From contig JASSKH010000010.1 in the NCBI GenBank assembly GCA_031763025.1, positions 7,705,427 through 7,769,426 of the forward strand: a stretch of DNA of 64,000 bases, written 5' to 3'. The stretch's first letter is position 1; every line of letters starts with the position of its first letter. A program made the position numbers and the translations under genes. The notes under the pieces are model-generated. The model was not told the DNA's origin and did not search any database. It worked only from the letters and a program-made list of their open reading frames with translations. Of this stretch, positions 19,286-29,720 are shown piece by piece. The DNA is from Macrocystis pyrifera (lineage: Eukaryota; Sar; Phaeophyceae; Laminariales; Laminariaceae).

Positions 19286-20701
19286 CAACCAGAGGGGCTC
19301 AACGTCATCTCGGCGAAGTGGGTGTTCGTCTGGAAGTCCAACGAGCATGGTGACGTGGTGCGGGCGAAAGCAAGGCTGGTGGCACGAGGTTTCAAGCAGC
19401 GTGAGGGTATTGATTTCTTTGAGACTTTTGCTCCGACGCCTGCAGCGTCTTGTTTCCGTTTGTTGGGTGCTATTGCGTGCGAGTTGGGTTTGGATTTGTG
19501 TCATTTTGATGATGAGCAGGCGTTCGTGCAGTCGAGTTTGGATGAGGATGTATTCATGCGACTACCTCCCGGCTGCGGCGAAATGTCTGGTAAGGTGGTC
19601 AGGTTGAATCGCAGTCTCTACGGCTTGAAGCAAGCGTCGAGGTCGTGGCACAACCACCTTCTCACTCACATGAAGAGTCTAGGATTTGAGCAGAGACCTG
19701 CTGACGCGTGTGTCATGAGGTTGGTCGAGTCGGGCTCTGTCTCCATTGTAACGGTAGTTCATGTGGATGATATTTTTGCTGTAGGACTCAAGGCTAGATG
19801 CGATCAGTTCTGTGACGACCTGAACAACCTTGTTCCGATCAACAATCTGGGCGAGTTGCGGTGGTATGCTGGTTGTTGTTTTTCGAGGGATTGGGATGCT
19901 GGTACTTTGACGATTTCGCAGCAGGCGTTCGCTGAAAATACCGCGGCAAGGTTTGGTGTTAGTTCTGGGAGGAATAACCCGCTTTCGACTGGTGTGAAGC
20001 TCGAGGAGTTTGACGAGAATGAACCCGTGGGTGATTGGCCTTTCCGCGAGTTGGTGGGGTGCTTGATGTGGCTTGCGAACCAAACACGACCAGATATTGC
20101 GAACGCGGTGAGGGCGGTAGCGAGGTACACGAATAGGCCGAGGGAAGTACACTGGAAGACAGCAGTCGGTGTTTTAGAGTATGTATTTTCTACGAGTGAT
20201 TTCGGCATTACGTTCCAGAAGGGTAGCGGGCTTGAGCTGGTAGCGTTTGCAGATGCAGACTATGCCAACAAAGCCACTGACAGGAGGTCAGTTTCCGGTG
20301 GGGCCATCATGTGTGCTGGGGCGTGTGTGTGCTGGTTTTCTAGGACGCAGAAATGCGTCACACTCTCAACCACTGAGGCCGAATATGTAGCACTGGCAGA
20401 CACCATCAAGGAGGCAATGTTCATGCGCAATGTATGGAGTTTTATTTTTCCGGGGTTTGGGGAGAGATGCATTACGGTTTTCGAGGATAACGAGGGGGCA
20501 AGGCATCTGGCACAAAGTCCAGTGTGCACGTCGAATTCGAAGCACATCGACGTACGACACCACTTTTTGCGCGAGCTTATTTTTAAGGGGGAGTTTGTTA
20601 TTACCCATGTAGAGTCGGAGAAACAGCATGCAGACTTCTTGACAAAGCCGCTCAACAACACGGTGTTTCGTTACCACCGGGATTTTCTGATGAATATTTG
20701 A
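19286..20701 (+). CDS. pol: Copia reverse transcriptase-RNase H (E2)
   Basis: 472 codons in the same frame as the linker, directly after the TAG. RT motifs: KARLVARGFKQREGIDF, HFDDEQAFVQ (catalytic Asp), RSLYGLKQASRSWH and VVHVDDIFAVG, where His replaces the Tyr of the usual YVDD. RNase H motifs: FADADYANKATDRRSVSG, LSTTEAEYVAL, FEDNEGARHLA, NSKHIDVRHHFLRE and QHADFLTKPL. It ends at TGA 20699-20701. The frame is undamaged over its full length, so the upstream TAG is the only obstacle in RT. Confidence 0.93.
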   Translation, partial: QPEGLNVISAKWVFVWKSNEHGDVVRAKARLVARGFKQREGIDFFETFAPTPAASCFRLLGAIACELGLDLCHFDDEQAFVQSSLDEDVFMRLPPGCGEMSGKVVRLNRSLYGLKQASRSWHNHLLTHMKSLGFEQRPADACVMRLVESGSVSIVTVVHVDDIFAVGLKARCDQFCDDLNNLVPINNLGELRWYAGCCFSRDWDAGTLTISQQAFAENTAARFGVSSGRNNPLSTGVKLEEFDENEPVGDWPFRELVGCLMWLANQTRPDIANAVRAVARYTNRPREVHWKTAVGVLEYVFSTSDFGITFQKGSGLELVAFADADYANKATDRRSVSGGAIMCAGACVCWFSRTQKCVTLSTTEAEYVALADTIKEAMFMRNVWSFIFPGFGERCITVFEDNEGARHLAQSPVCTSNSKHIDVRHHFLRELIFKGEFVITHVESEKQHADFLTKPLNNTVFRYHRDFLMNI

Positions 20702-21273
20702 CACGGTTTTTCCGAGGTGGAAGGTTTTATGTTATTTTTGAGTGAAGGATTTGTGTGAACTACGTATAAATCCGAAGATGCTGCCGTTTTTCCCTGGCTA
20801 ATTCCGAGGATGATACCATTTCGTTCCTGGTGATGGATTTCGAGAGTTTCTGGTGTTTTCGAGTAGTCCCCACGTCAAATAAAATTCAAGTGAAGGAATG
20901 TATGCTATCTCGCATTACCGTCGCGATCTGTGTATCTATGGCGGGAGTAGGGGGCAAGGGGAGACCCTTGTCCGAGGGAACGGGGTTCCTTGCGATCTCT
21001 GGCATTTATTTTCTTGGCTTAATTTTTATTCTGATGAGTATGACTACTGTGATGTTTTATATGATTTGCATTAATTCCTCATGAAATAGAGGGAATTTTT
21101 TTTGGATAAGGTTGAAGAGAGACCATGAAGCGCCTGGGGGCGTGTGCGGTCCATAGAAAATGTTTTCTGAGTTGGAGAGTTTGGATAGTATTTTGGAAAT
21201 TGAGAGTTTGATTTTTGGTTCTGGAGTGAAATTATGTTTCTGAATTTCGTTTGAGTTGGTCATAATATTGAGA
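20702..21273 (+). other. 3' untranslated region of E2
   Basis: T/G-rich sequence without supported ORFs, with a duplicated phrase around ATCCGAAGATGCTGCC and TTCCGAGGATGATACC (20770-20815). No clear polypurine tract precedes the LTR as in E1 and E3. Confidence 0.6.
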
Positions 21274-21416
21274 TGTTTCCACCCAGCGGAGTCGTACATT
21301 GTAGTGTACAGAGTCGACAGCTCGGATATAATATAAGAGGAGTTCCGTGTTACTGTCTGGAGTCAACCACGCGTTCCCGTGCCAGCTGCGCCTACACCTT
21401 TAGAGATCAATCAACA
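21274..21416 (+). mobile_element. 3' LTR of E2 (5' boundary uncertain)
   Basis: Bases 21314-21416 match 15146-15248 with about one difference. Upstream of that, 21274-21313 begins TGTT and has the right length but does not resemble the 5' LTR. Confidence 0.65.
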
Positions 21417-21592
21417 TATATATATATATATATGTATCAGCATATATATTGTTTGTTTTCCGAGTCAAACTCGCAGAGATTTGCGCGACGACTCATCAAA
21501 TAAAATGCACGAACACATTTATACAATACGACGTACCTCCTGGTATTTCGTAATAAAATCATCGGTCCGATCAAGGTGAAATTTGGTGTGGA
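21417..21592. repeat. Spacer with TA microsatellite
   Basis: A (TA)n run at 21416-21432 directly follows E2's LTR. The rest is AT-rich without a gene and ends at E3's target site. Confidence 0.7.
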
Positions 21593-21597
21593 CACAG

Positions 21598-21875
21598 TGT
21601 GGGATTTGTTCGCACCAAAGTCTGATTGAACTGACAGTGTGATTTATGTAACGGCAAATTGACCGACGGAAATATGCGGAGGGATTCATGTTTTCCCGAG
21701 TGGGTTGCATAAAAATATATTTGGAGGGTTTTCTAGGGTTACGGGGAACAGGGATGAGAGCCCCCTTGTTCTCACAACTCATCGACGACAAAAATAACAA
21801 CAACAACACCATCGTTTCTATTGCTCCCTCGCCTCATGGTGCGGCGCCACACCCGGTATACGTGTTATCCCCTTA
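21598..21875 (+). mobile_element. 5' LTR of E3
   Basis: Starts TGTGGGATTTG and ends GTTATCCCCTTA, with a TATA-like CATAAAAATATATTTGG in the middle at about 21707. It pairs with the copy at 28218-28494. Confidence 0.9.
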
Positions 21876-21923
21876 CGCTAGCGTAGACTTGTAAGTCACG
21901 GTGGCTCGTACGCAGGGTGTGCC

Positions 21924-22974
21924 ATGGGTATTTCCTCGTTCTCGTCGCTGTCTGTGGAAGAACGTCAAACAATCGAAGAATACGTCATGAAGGTGGCCCG
22001 TGAAGCCCGAGAAGAAGAGCGCGCAGCGGCAAGGGAGACCGCGACCCCAGAAGAGGAAGAAAGAACGAAGGAGGCTGCGCAAGCCCAGGGCAAGGAGCCC
22101 AGGAGCAGCAAGAACCCATCCCAAGCCAACCCACTGCAGGTCCCGACAGCATCCCTCCCGCAGCCCGCTACTTCTACCACACAGGCAGGCACGTTCCACA
22201 TCAGCCATACTAGTAGTCCCGCGAGGCCACCAGTTTTTAACGGTTGTTTTAAGCAGGGAGAGGAGATATAGCAAAAAGTGATGTTGTTTGAGAGGCAGAT
22301 GAATGCTCATTTTTGGGAGATACAATTTCTAGAGGCAGTAGAGACTGCTAGACCGATCAGAGTAGGTATGAAAGAATCGAGTCGAGAGGCGTTGATTGCA
22401 GAGTTTGGAAGAGAGATGGTGGAAAAGGCAAGCAGGGCTTGGGGCATTCTCCTTCGTCAGATAACATGCCCCGCAGTTGCACCTCTGGTAGCTGCAGCAG
22501 GTAGTCCGAGTGAGGCGTGGGCTGCCTTCAAGAAGCATTACCAGCCTCAGGCAGCCGCCGACAAGGCCAGGCTTACCCAGGCATGGTATATTTTTCGCAT
22601 GAAGGATGGGTAAACCCCCAATGAGTACTTTTCGAGGGGCTGTGCGCGCAGGAGCAGGCTTGGTGCTCATGGAATGATTTTTCCCGATGTTGACACTAGT
22701 CAACATTTTGCGCGGAACCTTTCCCCGCGTTTGGAGTACAAAAATAGCTTTTTGCTCACCAACGCAGAATTGACTTATCAAGTCCTAGAAGATGTGGTGC
22801 TCAGCGCGTACGGGGAAATGGAGATGTCGAGGGAGCAGGAGCTGAGGAACGGGACGGGACAAGCCCTCGTTGTTGCCAATGAGGCTCGGGGCAATGAGGG
22901 TAGTCAACATGGCGGGAGAGGTGGACGAGACGGACGGGGGAAGAACAGGAAGAACGATAACAGAGGTGGACAGC

Positions 22975-22975
<1 letters not shown>
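21924..22975 (+). pseudogene. Copia Gag, first part (E3), interrupted by TAG and TAA
   Basis: ATG 21924 (GCC ATG G) opens a charged helical N-terminus (SVEERQTIEEYVMKVARE) like E2's. The frame passes TAG 22269-22271 (followed by CAA) and TAA 22611-22613, and continues unchanged with the Gag helical domain (AWAAFKKHYQPQAAADKARL, then TPNEYFSR). It runs to a basic Gly/Arg-rich region and then enters a CAG-repeat tract where it loses phase to the Gln-coding frame. Confidence 0.85.
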
Positions 22976-23009
<34 letters not shown>

Positions 23010-24394
23010 TGCAGCAGCAGCAGCAACATCAGCAGCAGAAACAGCAGCAGCAGCAGCAGCATCAGCCGTACCAGCAGCAACAGCAGCAACCACAGTATCG
23101 GCAGCCATACCAGCAGCAACAGCAGCAGCCGCAGCAGTATTAGCAGCTGAACCAGTAGCATCAGCAGCCGTACCAGCAGCATCAGCAGCCGTACCAACAA
23201 TAGCAGCAGCTGCAGCAGCACCATCAGCACCATCAGCACCAGTACGCCAACGATCGGGGAGGACGCGGTTGGAGCAGAGCGTCACAGCAGTGGGGCACTG
23301 GAGGCAGAGGACCTGGCGATACGGGCGGTGGCGGCAGGGACGGCATAGGAAGGTATGAGAGCGGTCGTGCGCAAACAGTTGGGGGTAGGGGGAGAGGTTT
23401 GCCTTCGAACCCCGCTCCACCCGGTGGCTACGACTATTCCCGATACCTCCGTCCAACTGGAAATCAGCCGCCGGCGCAGGGGGCTGATCCCAGGAGTCGG
23501 CAGCAGCCGTGGGCGCACTCATACGGTCAAGCAAATATCACCGCCGCCGCCGCCACTGCCGCCGTAGCCATCGCCTTTGATGACGCCCTGTATGCTCATG
23601 ATCCTACCGCTGCCGTCACTGCCGGGGACGGCAGCTACTACGACGATGACCACGGGCACTACTACGAGAAAGAGCTTGCGGAGCAGTACTAGCAAGCGCC
23701 TTCGCAGCAGTACCATGCACCGCCACCGCCGCCACAGCATCCTCAGCAACCTCCTAGCCATGTCCCGCCCTCTTCCTCGGCCCCTCTTCCCGGAGCATCT
23801 ACATCTCCCCCGAGCGCCCTTCATCTTCAGATGGCACGTTCAGTGCCCCAAGGCGAGTCGGATTCGAGTGTTGGTAGCGTAGGAGGAGCTGGGATGGCAC
23901 TTGCAGGTTAGACTGATAATGAGACTGTTGAGGGACGTGGCAGACGTCCACCCGGTAGTGAGATGTGGGTTTCCGACAATGGGGCCACAAACCACGTTAC
24001 CAGTGACTCTCGGTGCATGTACCACTTTGTGAAGATTCACCCTGGGCAGGAGAAGGTTCTGATCGGTGATGGGAGGGAAATGAATGTCCTAGGAGTAGGT
24101 AGCCTCAACCTGAAGGTGCACTTGAAGACAGACTTTAATGTGAAGTTGACGAGGGTGTATTGGACAGAGGGTATCCAGTACAACCGTTTTTCCTCACACG
24201 AGGCCCAGGGCCGGCAGAGAATCGTCATGGACGAGGATGGTGTGCACTTGTTCGATAACCGTCTGACCTTCTTCCGTGATTCGGTCGGATCACGTTTGTA
24301 CGCAACTCGCATGGAGCAGACAGACCCGAACCCCACTGCAGGACTTACTGCCGTACCTGCCATGTCTGGTGTTTCAGGGCCCCTCACTTGGTAA
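22976..24394 (+). pseudogene. Gag C-terminus (poly-Gln) and protease of E3, with five in-frame TAGs
   Basis: A single frame encodes a Gln-rich tract (CAG repeats), a Gly/Arg/Tyr-rich stretch and an Asp/Tyr-rich stretch. The protease region starting MWVSDNGATNHV at 23963 follows; DNGA replaces DSGA and the catalytic Asp is kept. TAGs lie at 23141, 23156 and 23201 inside the Gln tract, at 23690 (EQY-TAG-QAPS) and at 23909. No TAA or TGA occurs in this frame. The pre-integrase region continues to a frameshift near 24390. Confidence 0.82.
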
Positions 24395-25400
24395 GCCCGG
24401 GTATACTTCAGCATCTGGTGTCTTACTTGCTCCTCCCTTGCCCCCCCCGCCCCTCTTTAAAGTAGATAGGGCAGGACCCTCGGCGTCTGACTCCCACTCC
24501 CTGTCCCACCATAGTGTAGAAGGGGTAGTGACTGCGGATGATGGTTTCCCGCCCGCCTTTAACGGCGTAGTACCTCAGGATTCAAGTTTCCAGCCCACCG
24601 ACAGTGGTGTAGTGCCTATGGCTTCTTGTTTACCCCCCCCGGCTCCTGGCGAAGCAGATGTAGGATCGGCCGTAGGAATAGAGGATCCCGTGATGAGGAC
24701 TAGACTCCTGGTCGCCGCCCTCGGGATGCAGGAGCCAGACACGAGCGTGTTCACCGATACTCGGCTCATGGACGGTCAGGATGACACTGTGTCTACCGAG
24801 GTTTTTCCCACCCCCCTTCATGAGGCCGCAGTTCAAGCCCTTACAGAGTCGGATCGGACGGACGTTGATGTTAGGCACGTAGGCATGACTGATGCACCTG
24901 TATTTGCTCCGGGTAGGCGTCCATTCACTGTTGGAAAACGTGACAGGTTTATTGATATTAACCACTTTCACGTCTCCTCCGGCCACCTGAACGAAGGTCT
25001 GTTGAGGGAAACGGCTAGGCAGCGCGGTATTACCGTTACGGGAGTGCTGCAACCGTGTGGTGGATGTTTGGAAGCGAAGGGCGTGCGGGCGGGAGTACCG
25101 CGGACGACGACATCGCGCGCAAAGAGGCCTATGGAGACGGTGCACATCGATCTGGCCGGCCCCTACGAGGCGTCCATGGGCGGCTCTCATTATCTGATCA
25201 TGTTCGTTGACAGCGCTTCGCGGTGGATGCGGCTGTACGGGATGAGGACCAAGTCGGAGAACACCGCGTACGTCCAGACCTTCCTCGCCGACACCAATGC
25301 CATGGGGTGACCACTCTGCTTTCGCACGGATAACGGTGGGGAGTTCACCGACCGCAGCTTCATCGAGCTCTGCGACGCTGCTGGGATTCGACGTGAGTGC
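24395..25400 (+). pseudogene. Pre-integrase and integrase N-half of E3
   Basis: In the frame of GKPGYTSASGVLL onward: an Asp/Ser-rich linker, then the zinc-binding region (HFHVSSGHLNEG ... CGGCLEAKG, ~24960-25080). The integrase core starts with VHIDLAGPYEAS and continues, past TGA 25308-25310, with RTDNGGEFTDRSF. After about 25400 the homologous protein is in the next frame. Confidence 0.85.
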
Positions 25401-27110
25401 ACGGCCCCGGACACAGCAGAGCGCCGTTGTCGAGAGCGCGATCTGGCGGGCCATGAAGGGTGGCCGTGCGACTCGCCGCGAGTTTCGACGGCTATTTCTG
25501 AGCGTCGACCTCGCCCGGATTCCACATATCGGGGCCGATGGCAACCGCCTGTGGCTGGAAGCTGTCCTTTGGGCCGTCGACTGTTTCAACCGGTCCGCGA
25601 CCAAGGTCAACACTGGGACGCGGTCACCATACGAGGTATTCTACTCGCGACTGCCGGATCTGCAGGTGGTGCCGTTCTTCCAAGAAGGCATGATGCGGGT
25701 GGACCGTAGGTCTAAATCCGACGTCCAGGCGGTACCATGCTACTTCCTGAACAACGGGTACAACCATCCGTCTTGCCCTGTGAAGGTCATCAAGGCCTCG
25801 ACGGGCGGCATCTGCTACACCAACGACGTGGTGTGGACGGTCCCGCGTCCGCCCATCATGCCCGTTCCGGCGCCGCCGGACGCGGGGGGTTCAGGGTACG
25901 CCGCCGCGCCGGCAATACCGGTTTTTACAACTATGTACGAGCCACCGCCGCTTCAGTCGCCGCCACCGCCGCTTCAGCCACCGCCGCCGGAGCCGCAACG
26001 GATATCCGGCCGTCCTCGTTCAAAGACGGTTTAGTTCTCCGCAACACCGGACGTTCAGCGCTCAGACACTCCAGAGGATCCGCCCCCGCCGTCGCCAGTA
26101 AGCCGCGACCAAGGCCTTCACCATAGCGTCGGACTTCTGTCAATGATGGACAAGACGGTGCTGTTGTCGATGCTCGATACACGGGAGGCCGTCGACGCAA
26201 GTCGCCGCAAGGAGCCGACGAGTGGAAACCGCGAAGAAACATCGCCAACAGGGGGGCCCGGGGGGATACCGTGTGCGTTCGCGACACGGCTTGCCACTCG
26301 GGAGGACATCGACAACACCCTGAGGAACCAGCGTCCGCCCTACAAGCCTCCGGATTTGCCGCAATGCCACGCCTCTGACCTCAAGATCCCACGGAGCCAC
26401 AAGGAGGCCGTGCGATCGGAATACGCTCATCTTTGGGAGGATTCGACGGGCCGGGAGTTTTACGGATTGCTGGATGCGGGGACGTTTGAGCCAGTATAGC
26501 AACCAGTGGACAACTACATCAACGCAATGTGGGTGTTTGACTGGAAGGCTGATGAGTACGGTTGGCCCACAACAACTAAGGCGAGACTAGTAACGCGGGG
26601 GGATGAGCAGAGAGCTAACATTGATTTCGGGGAGTTGTTTGCGCCTACTGTTGCTGTTTCGAGTGTTCCGTTGTTGACAGAGATGGCGTGCGAACTGGAT
26701 CTTGACTTGCGCCATTTTGACATTGAGCAGGCTTTCGTGCAATCTGACCTAAAGGAAAACGTGTTCATGTGTTTGCCTCAGGGTTGCGGTGGACTGTCGG
26801 GGAAGATAGTAAAACTGAGCAAGAGTTTGTACGGTTTGAAGCAGGCTTCAAGGCAATGGCATGCACATCTTACTAGGTGTCTGTTGACTTTAGGGTTCGC
26901 ACAGTGCCTGGCAGATGCATGCGTGTTTCGTTTGATGGATGAGGGGAGAGTAGTGATGACTATAGTAGTGCATGTGGATGATATTTTTGCGGTAGGGGAG
27001 AGGGCAAGGCGTGGCCAGTTTGGCAGGGACCTGGACCATATGGTTTCGGGTAAGAACCTGGGAGAATTACTTTGGTATTCGGAGTGTTTTTTACGAGAGG
27101 GATTAGGAGA
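25400..27110 (+). pseudogene. Integrase C-half, linker and reverse transcriptase of E3
   Basis: One frame carries SAVVESAIWRAM (integrase catalytic Glu), the integrase end, a Pro-rich linker, TAG 26032-26034, more linker, the RT start LLDAGTFEPV and TAG 26497-26499. RT motifs follow: QPVDNYINAMWVF, HFDIEQAFVQ, KSLYGLKQASRQWH and VVHVDDIFAVG. The second TAG is at exactly the position of E2's TAG 19283 and has the same following codons, CAA CCA. Near 27110 the frame is lost for about 90 bp (QQTFAEQLADEYG is in another frame) and then restored. Confidence 0.88.
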
Positions 27111-27219
27111 AGGGGGTGCTCAAGATTTCACAGCAGACATTCGCTGAACAATTGGCGGACGAGTACGGGATAGAGTTTGGCAAGAGTGTTCCGCTTCTGT
27201 TGGCACGAACAAATTCGAC

Positions 27220-27915
27220 AAGAATGAAGCACTGGGAGACTGGCCCTTTCGCGAGTTGGTAGGCTCACTTATGTGGCTATCAACCCAGACTCGACCAGAC
27301 ATCTTCAATGCCGTAAGAGCAGTAGCAAGGTACTGCGCTGCACCAAAGTTAGTGCACTGGAGGGCAGCACTTGGTGTTTTAGGGTATGTGAGACGGACTA
27401 GTTCCTTCGGCATTACGTTTCAGAGAGGTACAACAGGAAGACTGAGCTTGAAGGTGTTTGCTGACGCGGACTACGCAAGCAAGGCGGCTGACAGAAGGTC
27501 AGTTTCAGGAGGATTGGTGATATGTGGGGGTACCTGCGTGTCTTGGTTTTCTAGGACTCAGAAGTGCGTCACACTCTCCACTACGGAGGCAGAGTACGTG
27601 GCGCTTGCTGACGTGATCAAGGAAGTGTTGTTTTTGAGGCAGTTTTGGCCTTTCATGTTGCCTGAGGTGGGAATGCCCTGCATACCGGTGTTCGAGGATA
27701 ATCAGGGTGCGGTGCAGCTTGCGCAGAACCCCATTACCAGCTCCAACTCCAAGCACATTGACGTGCGACACTACTTCCTCAGGGAACTGGATGGGAGAAA
27801 AGAGATATCGCTTATCCACGTACCATCCCCTTTTCAGCATGCGGATTTCTCGGCCAAAGCGATATCGCGGGAGCCTTTCGAGTTTCATCGTAGCCTTTCG
27901 ATGAATTTATGGTGA
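27220..27915 (+). pseudogene. RT thumb and RNase H of E3
   Basis: The region from DWPFRELVGSLMWL through FADADYASKAADRRSVSG, LSTTEAEYVAL, FEDNQGAVQLA, NSKHIDVRHYFLRE and QHADFSAKAI is a full copia RNase H, ending in TGA 27913-27915. This stretch has no stops. It is in the main RT frame after two compensating shifts at ~27110 and ~27200. Confidence 0.88.
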
Positions 27916-28206
27916 TCTTCCTGCTGGAAAGCTGAATGTGTGAAACAGGGACTAAGTTTTAATTTTTGGGTGATTGTTTTGTCCTTCGGAGTTTTGGTTC
28001 GACGGATTTTGTGTTTGCTCTTTGGCACGGGTGTTTGGTTTTATCGGGTTTTGACCCTTCGATACTGATTTTTGGATATCTGGGATTTTGGTTCAATTGT
28101 TTTTTTTGTATTTAGGTTTTTGGGCTTCAGGTTTGGATTGGTTTTTTGGACTTTAGTTTTTTTTTTTCAGTTATGAATGTAGGCAGATAATCATGACTGT
28201 GCAACG

Positions 28207-28494
28207 AGCAGGGGGAGTGTGGGATTTGCTCGTACCAAAGTCTGATTGAGCTGACAGTGTGATTTATGTAACGGAAAATTGACCGACGGAAATATGCGGT
28301 GGGATTTATGTTTTCCCGAATGGGTTGCATAAAAATATATTTGGATGGTTTTCTAGGGTTACGGGGAACATGGATGAGAGCCCCCTTGTTCTCACAACTC
28401 ATCGACGACAAAAATAACAACATCTCTTCTATTGCTCCCTCGCCTCATGGTAAGGTTGAGCGGCGCCACACCCGGTGTACGTGTTATCCCCTTA
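28207..28494 (+). mobile_element. Polypurine tract and 3' LTR of E3
   Basis: AGCAGGGGGAG (28207-28217) is the plus-strand primer site, directly followed by TGTGGGATTTGC. The LTR (28218-28494) has an extra AAGGTTGAG segment relative to the 5' copy and lacks an AACAAC unit. Confidence 0.9.
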
Positions 28495-28499
28495 CACAG

Positions 28500-29156
28500 T
28501 ACTGACGACCCAACCAAGGAGAAGATCGGTGTTATTATACAACAATATCAATAGTTTACTTACCCAATTCGCTACGTACCACTATACCATGGTATATATT
28601 ATGTATATTATAATACAGAGTGGTTTGATTCCCCAACTCGCCACCTATCAAGAGATCACTGCGAGCACCAAAAAACGATTCCATATCTATATATCGTAAA
28701 AGCTTGCAAAGGTGTGAGTTTCAACGGAATCCTCTTGAACAATCACCACCGAAAAAAGGGCTGTTACGCGATGCCCCCCTCAATTTTGAGAATTATCCTT
28801 CGAAGTTTTGACCCCGTATTTGAACCGCGCGTTCAAATACCGTGACTGGACCGCCAGCCATGTTTTGTTCTCAATTTTTATTCAACTACGCATGCATGTA
28901 TACCGTTGTAGATTTGATGGCTTCACAACCTCTACTTTTTTTGGAACTTTGGATCTCGGCCATACCCTCTGGTACAATTTAGTCCATGTGTCACATGTGC
29001 GGTAGTCAGCCGAAGAATCAGAACATAATCACTGTAAGTACCTGATATTCATAATAAAACGCGAGTACCATACTGGTGCGAAATATTAGTTAACGCACAC
29101 GCTCCCTGAGTTCCACAGCTTCAGATTCTGTCCTCCTCATACACGGGGTGTAATCA
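28500..29156. other. AT-rich intergenic sequence
   Basis: No gene, RNA or repeat that I can support beyond short AT runs. Confidence 0.5.
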
Positions 29157-29260
29157 TACTACGGGGGACAATAGTAAGTAGGACCTACCGTCCACAAAAC
29201 CTGTTGTTCACCTATATTTACTAACATTTTTTTTTGCTAATTTACTGGTCCCTCGTAATA
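29157..29260. mobile_element. MITE family M1, copy 1 (degenerate)
   Basis: ~110-bp element with termini TACTACGGGGG ... CCTCGTAATA, a decayed version of the family ends TA-TTACGGGGG ... CCCCCGTAA-TA. Its interior contains AGGACCTA and TTTACTGGTCC. Confidence 0.7.
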
Positions 29261-29604
29261 GTGTATCAATCTATATGGAAGTTCAAGTAAGTAATGCCGT
29301 TCAGCTTGGAGGGAAGACAAGAAAGCAATCTCACCCAGCAAAAGCATCGCGCTACGAAAAAGAAGCTTGAATACATGCCCTGCTCGCCATCCTCTCTCTG
29401 GTCTTCGACATCATTACGTCATACGAAAGGATTGCGGTGTAAATAATACATGATGGGCGGCTAATTACACACAAGAATATGCACCGGAACCGCCCTGCGC
29501 TATCTACCGTTCCTTGCTCTCACACAACAATAAATAATAATTATAGCGTACGTAGAGATAAAGCGGCACCCGCCAACGAAGAAGGCTCACATAATATGTA
29601 TACA

Positions 29605-29720
29605 TATTACGGGGGACCATACATAGTAAATATTAGGACCTACGGTAAATACAAAGACCTACATATTTACCTATTTTTCCTAAGAATATTTGGTCCTATT
29701 AACTATGGTCCCCCGTAATA
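29605..29720. mobile_element. MITE M1, copy 2
   Basis: Inverted termini TTACGGGGGACCAT / ATGGTCCCCCGTAA flanked by TA. There is no coding capacity, so it would depend on a transposase elsewhere. TA duplication would suit a Tc1/mariner-type enzyme (inference). Confidence 0.85.

Larger units (their letters stand above)
15107..21416 (+). mobile_element. Ty1/copia LTR retrotransposon E2
   Basis: Gag, protease, integrase, RT and RNase H in copia order between two short LTRs. The 5' LTR is 15107-15248, with TGTTGA...TCAACA ends. The 3' LTR ends at 21416. The last 103 bp of the LTRs (15146-15248 and 21314-21416) differ at about one base, but the first ~40 bp do not match, and no target-site duplication is visible. 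The coding path needs a shift between gag and protease, a shift in the proline-rich linker, and passage through one TAG. Pol ends in TGA at 20701. Confidence 0.9.
21598..28494 (+). mobile_element. Ty1/copia LTR retrotransposon E3 with CACAG target duplication
   Basis: LTRs at 21598-21875 and 28218-28494 (about 93% alike by eye) flank a degraded copia coding region. CACAG precedes the 5' LTR (21593-21597) and follows the 3' LTR (28495-28499). Using that duplication, the LTRs would end in CCCCTTA rather than CA, so the 3' border may be off by one or two bases. The coding path has eight TAG, one TAA and one TGA, and several frameshifts, so the copy is older than E2. It shares E2's domain arrangement and HVDD motif. 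Confidence 0.92.

Noticed and set aside
18300-19504. Minus-strand Ala/Pro-rich ORFs in E2
   Set aside because: Antisense of the GCC/GTC-rich linker of Pol.
22785-23534. 249-codon minus-strand ORF
   Set aside because: Antisense of the CAG tract in E3 Gag; homopolymeric composition.
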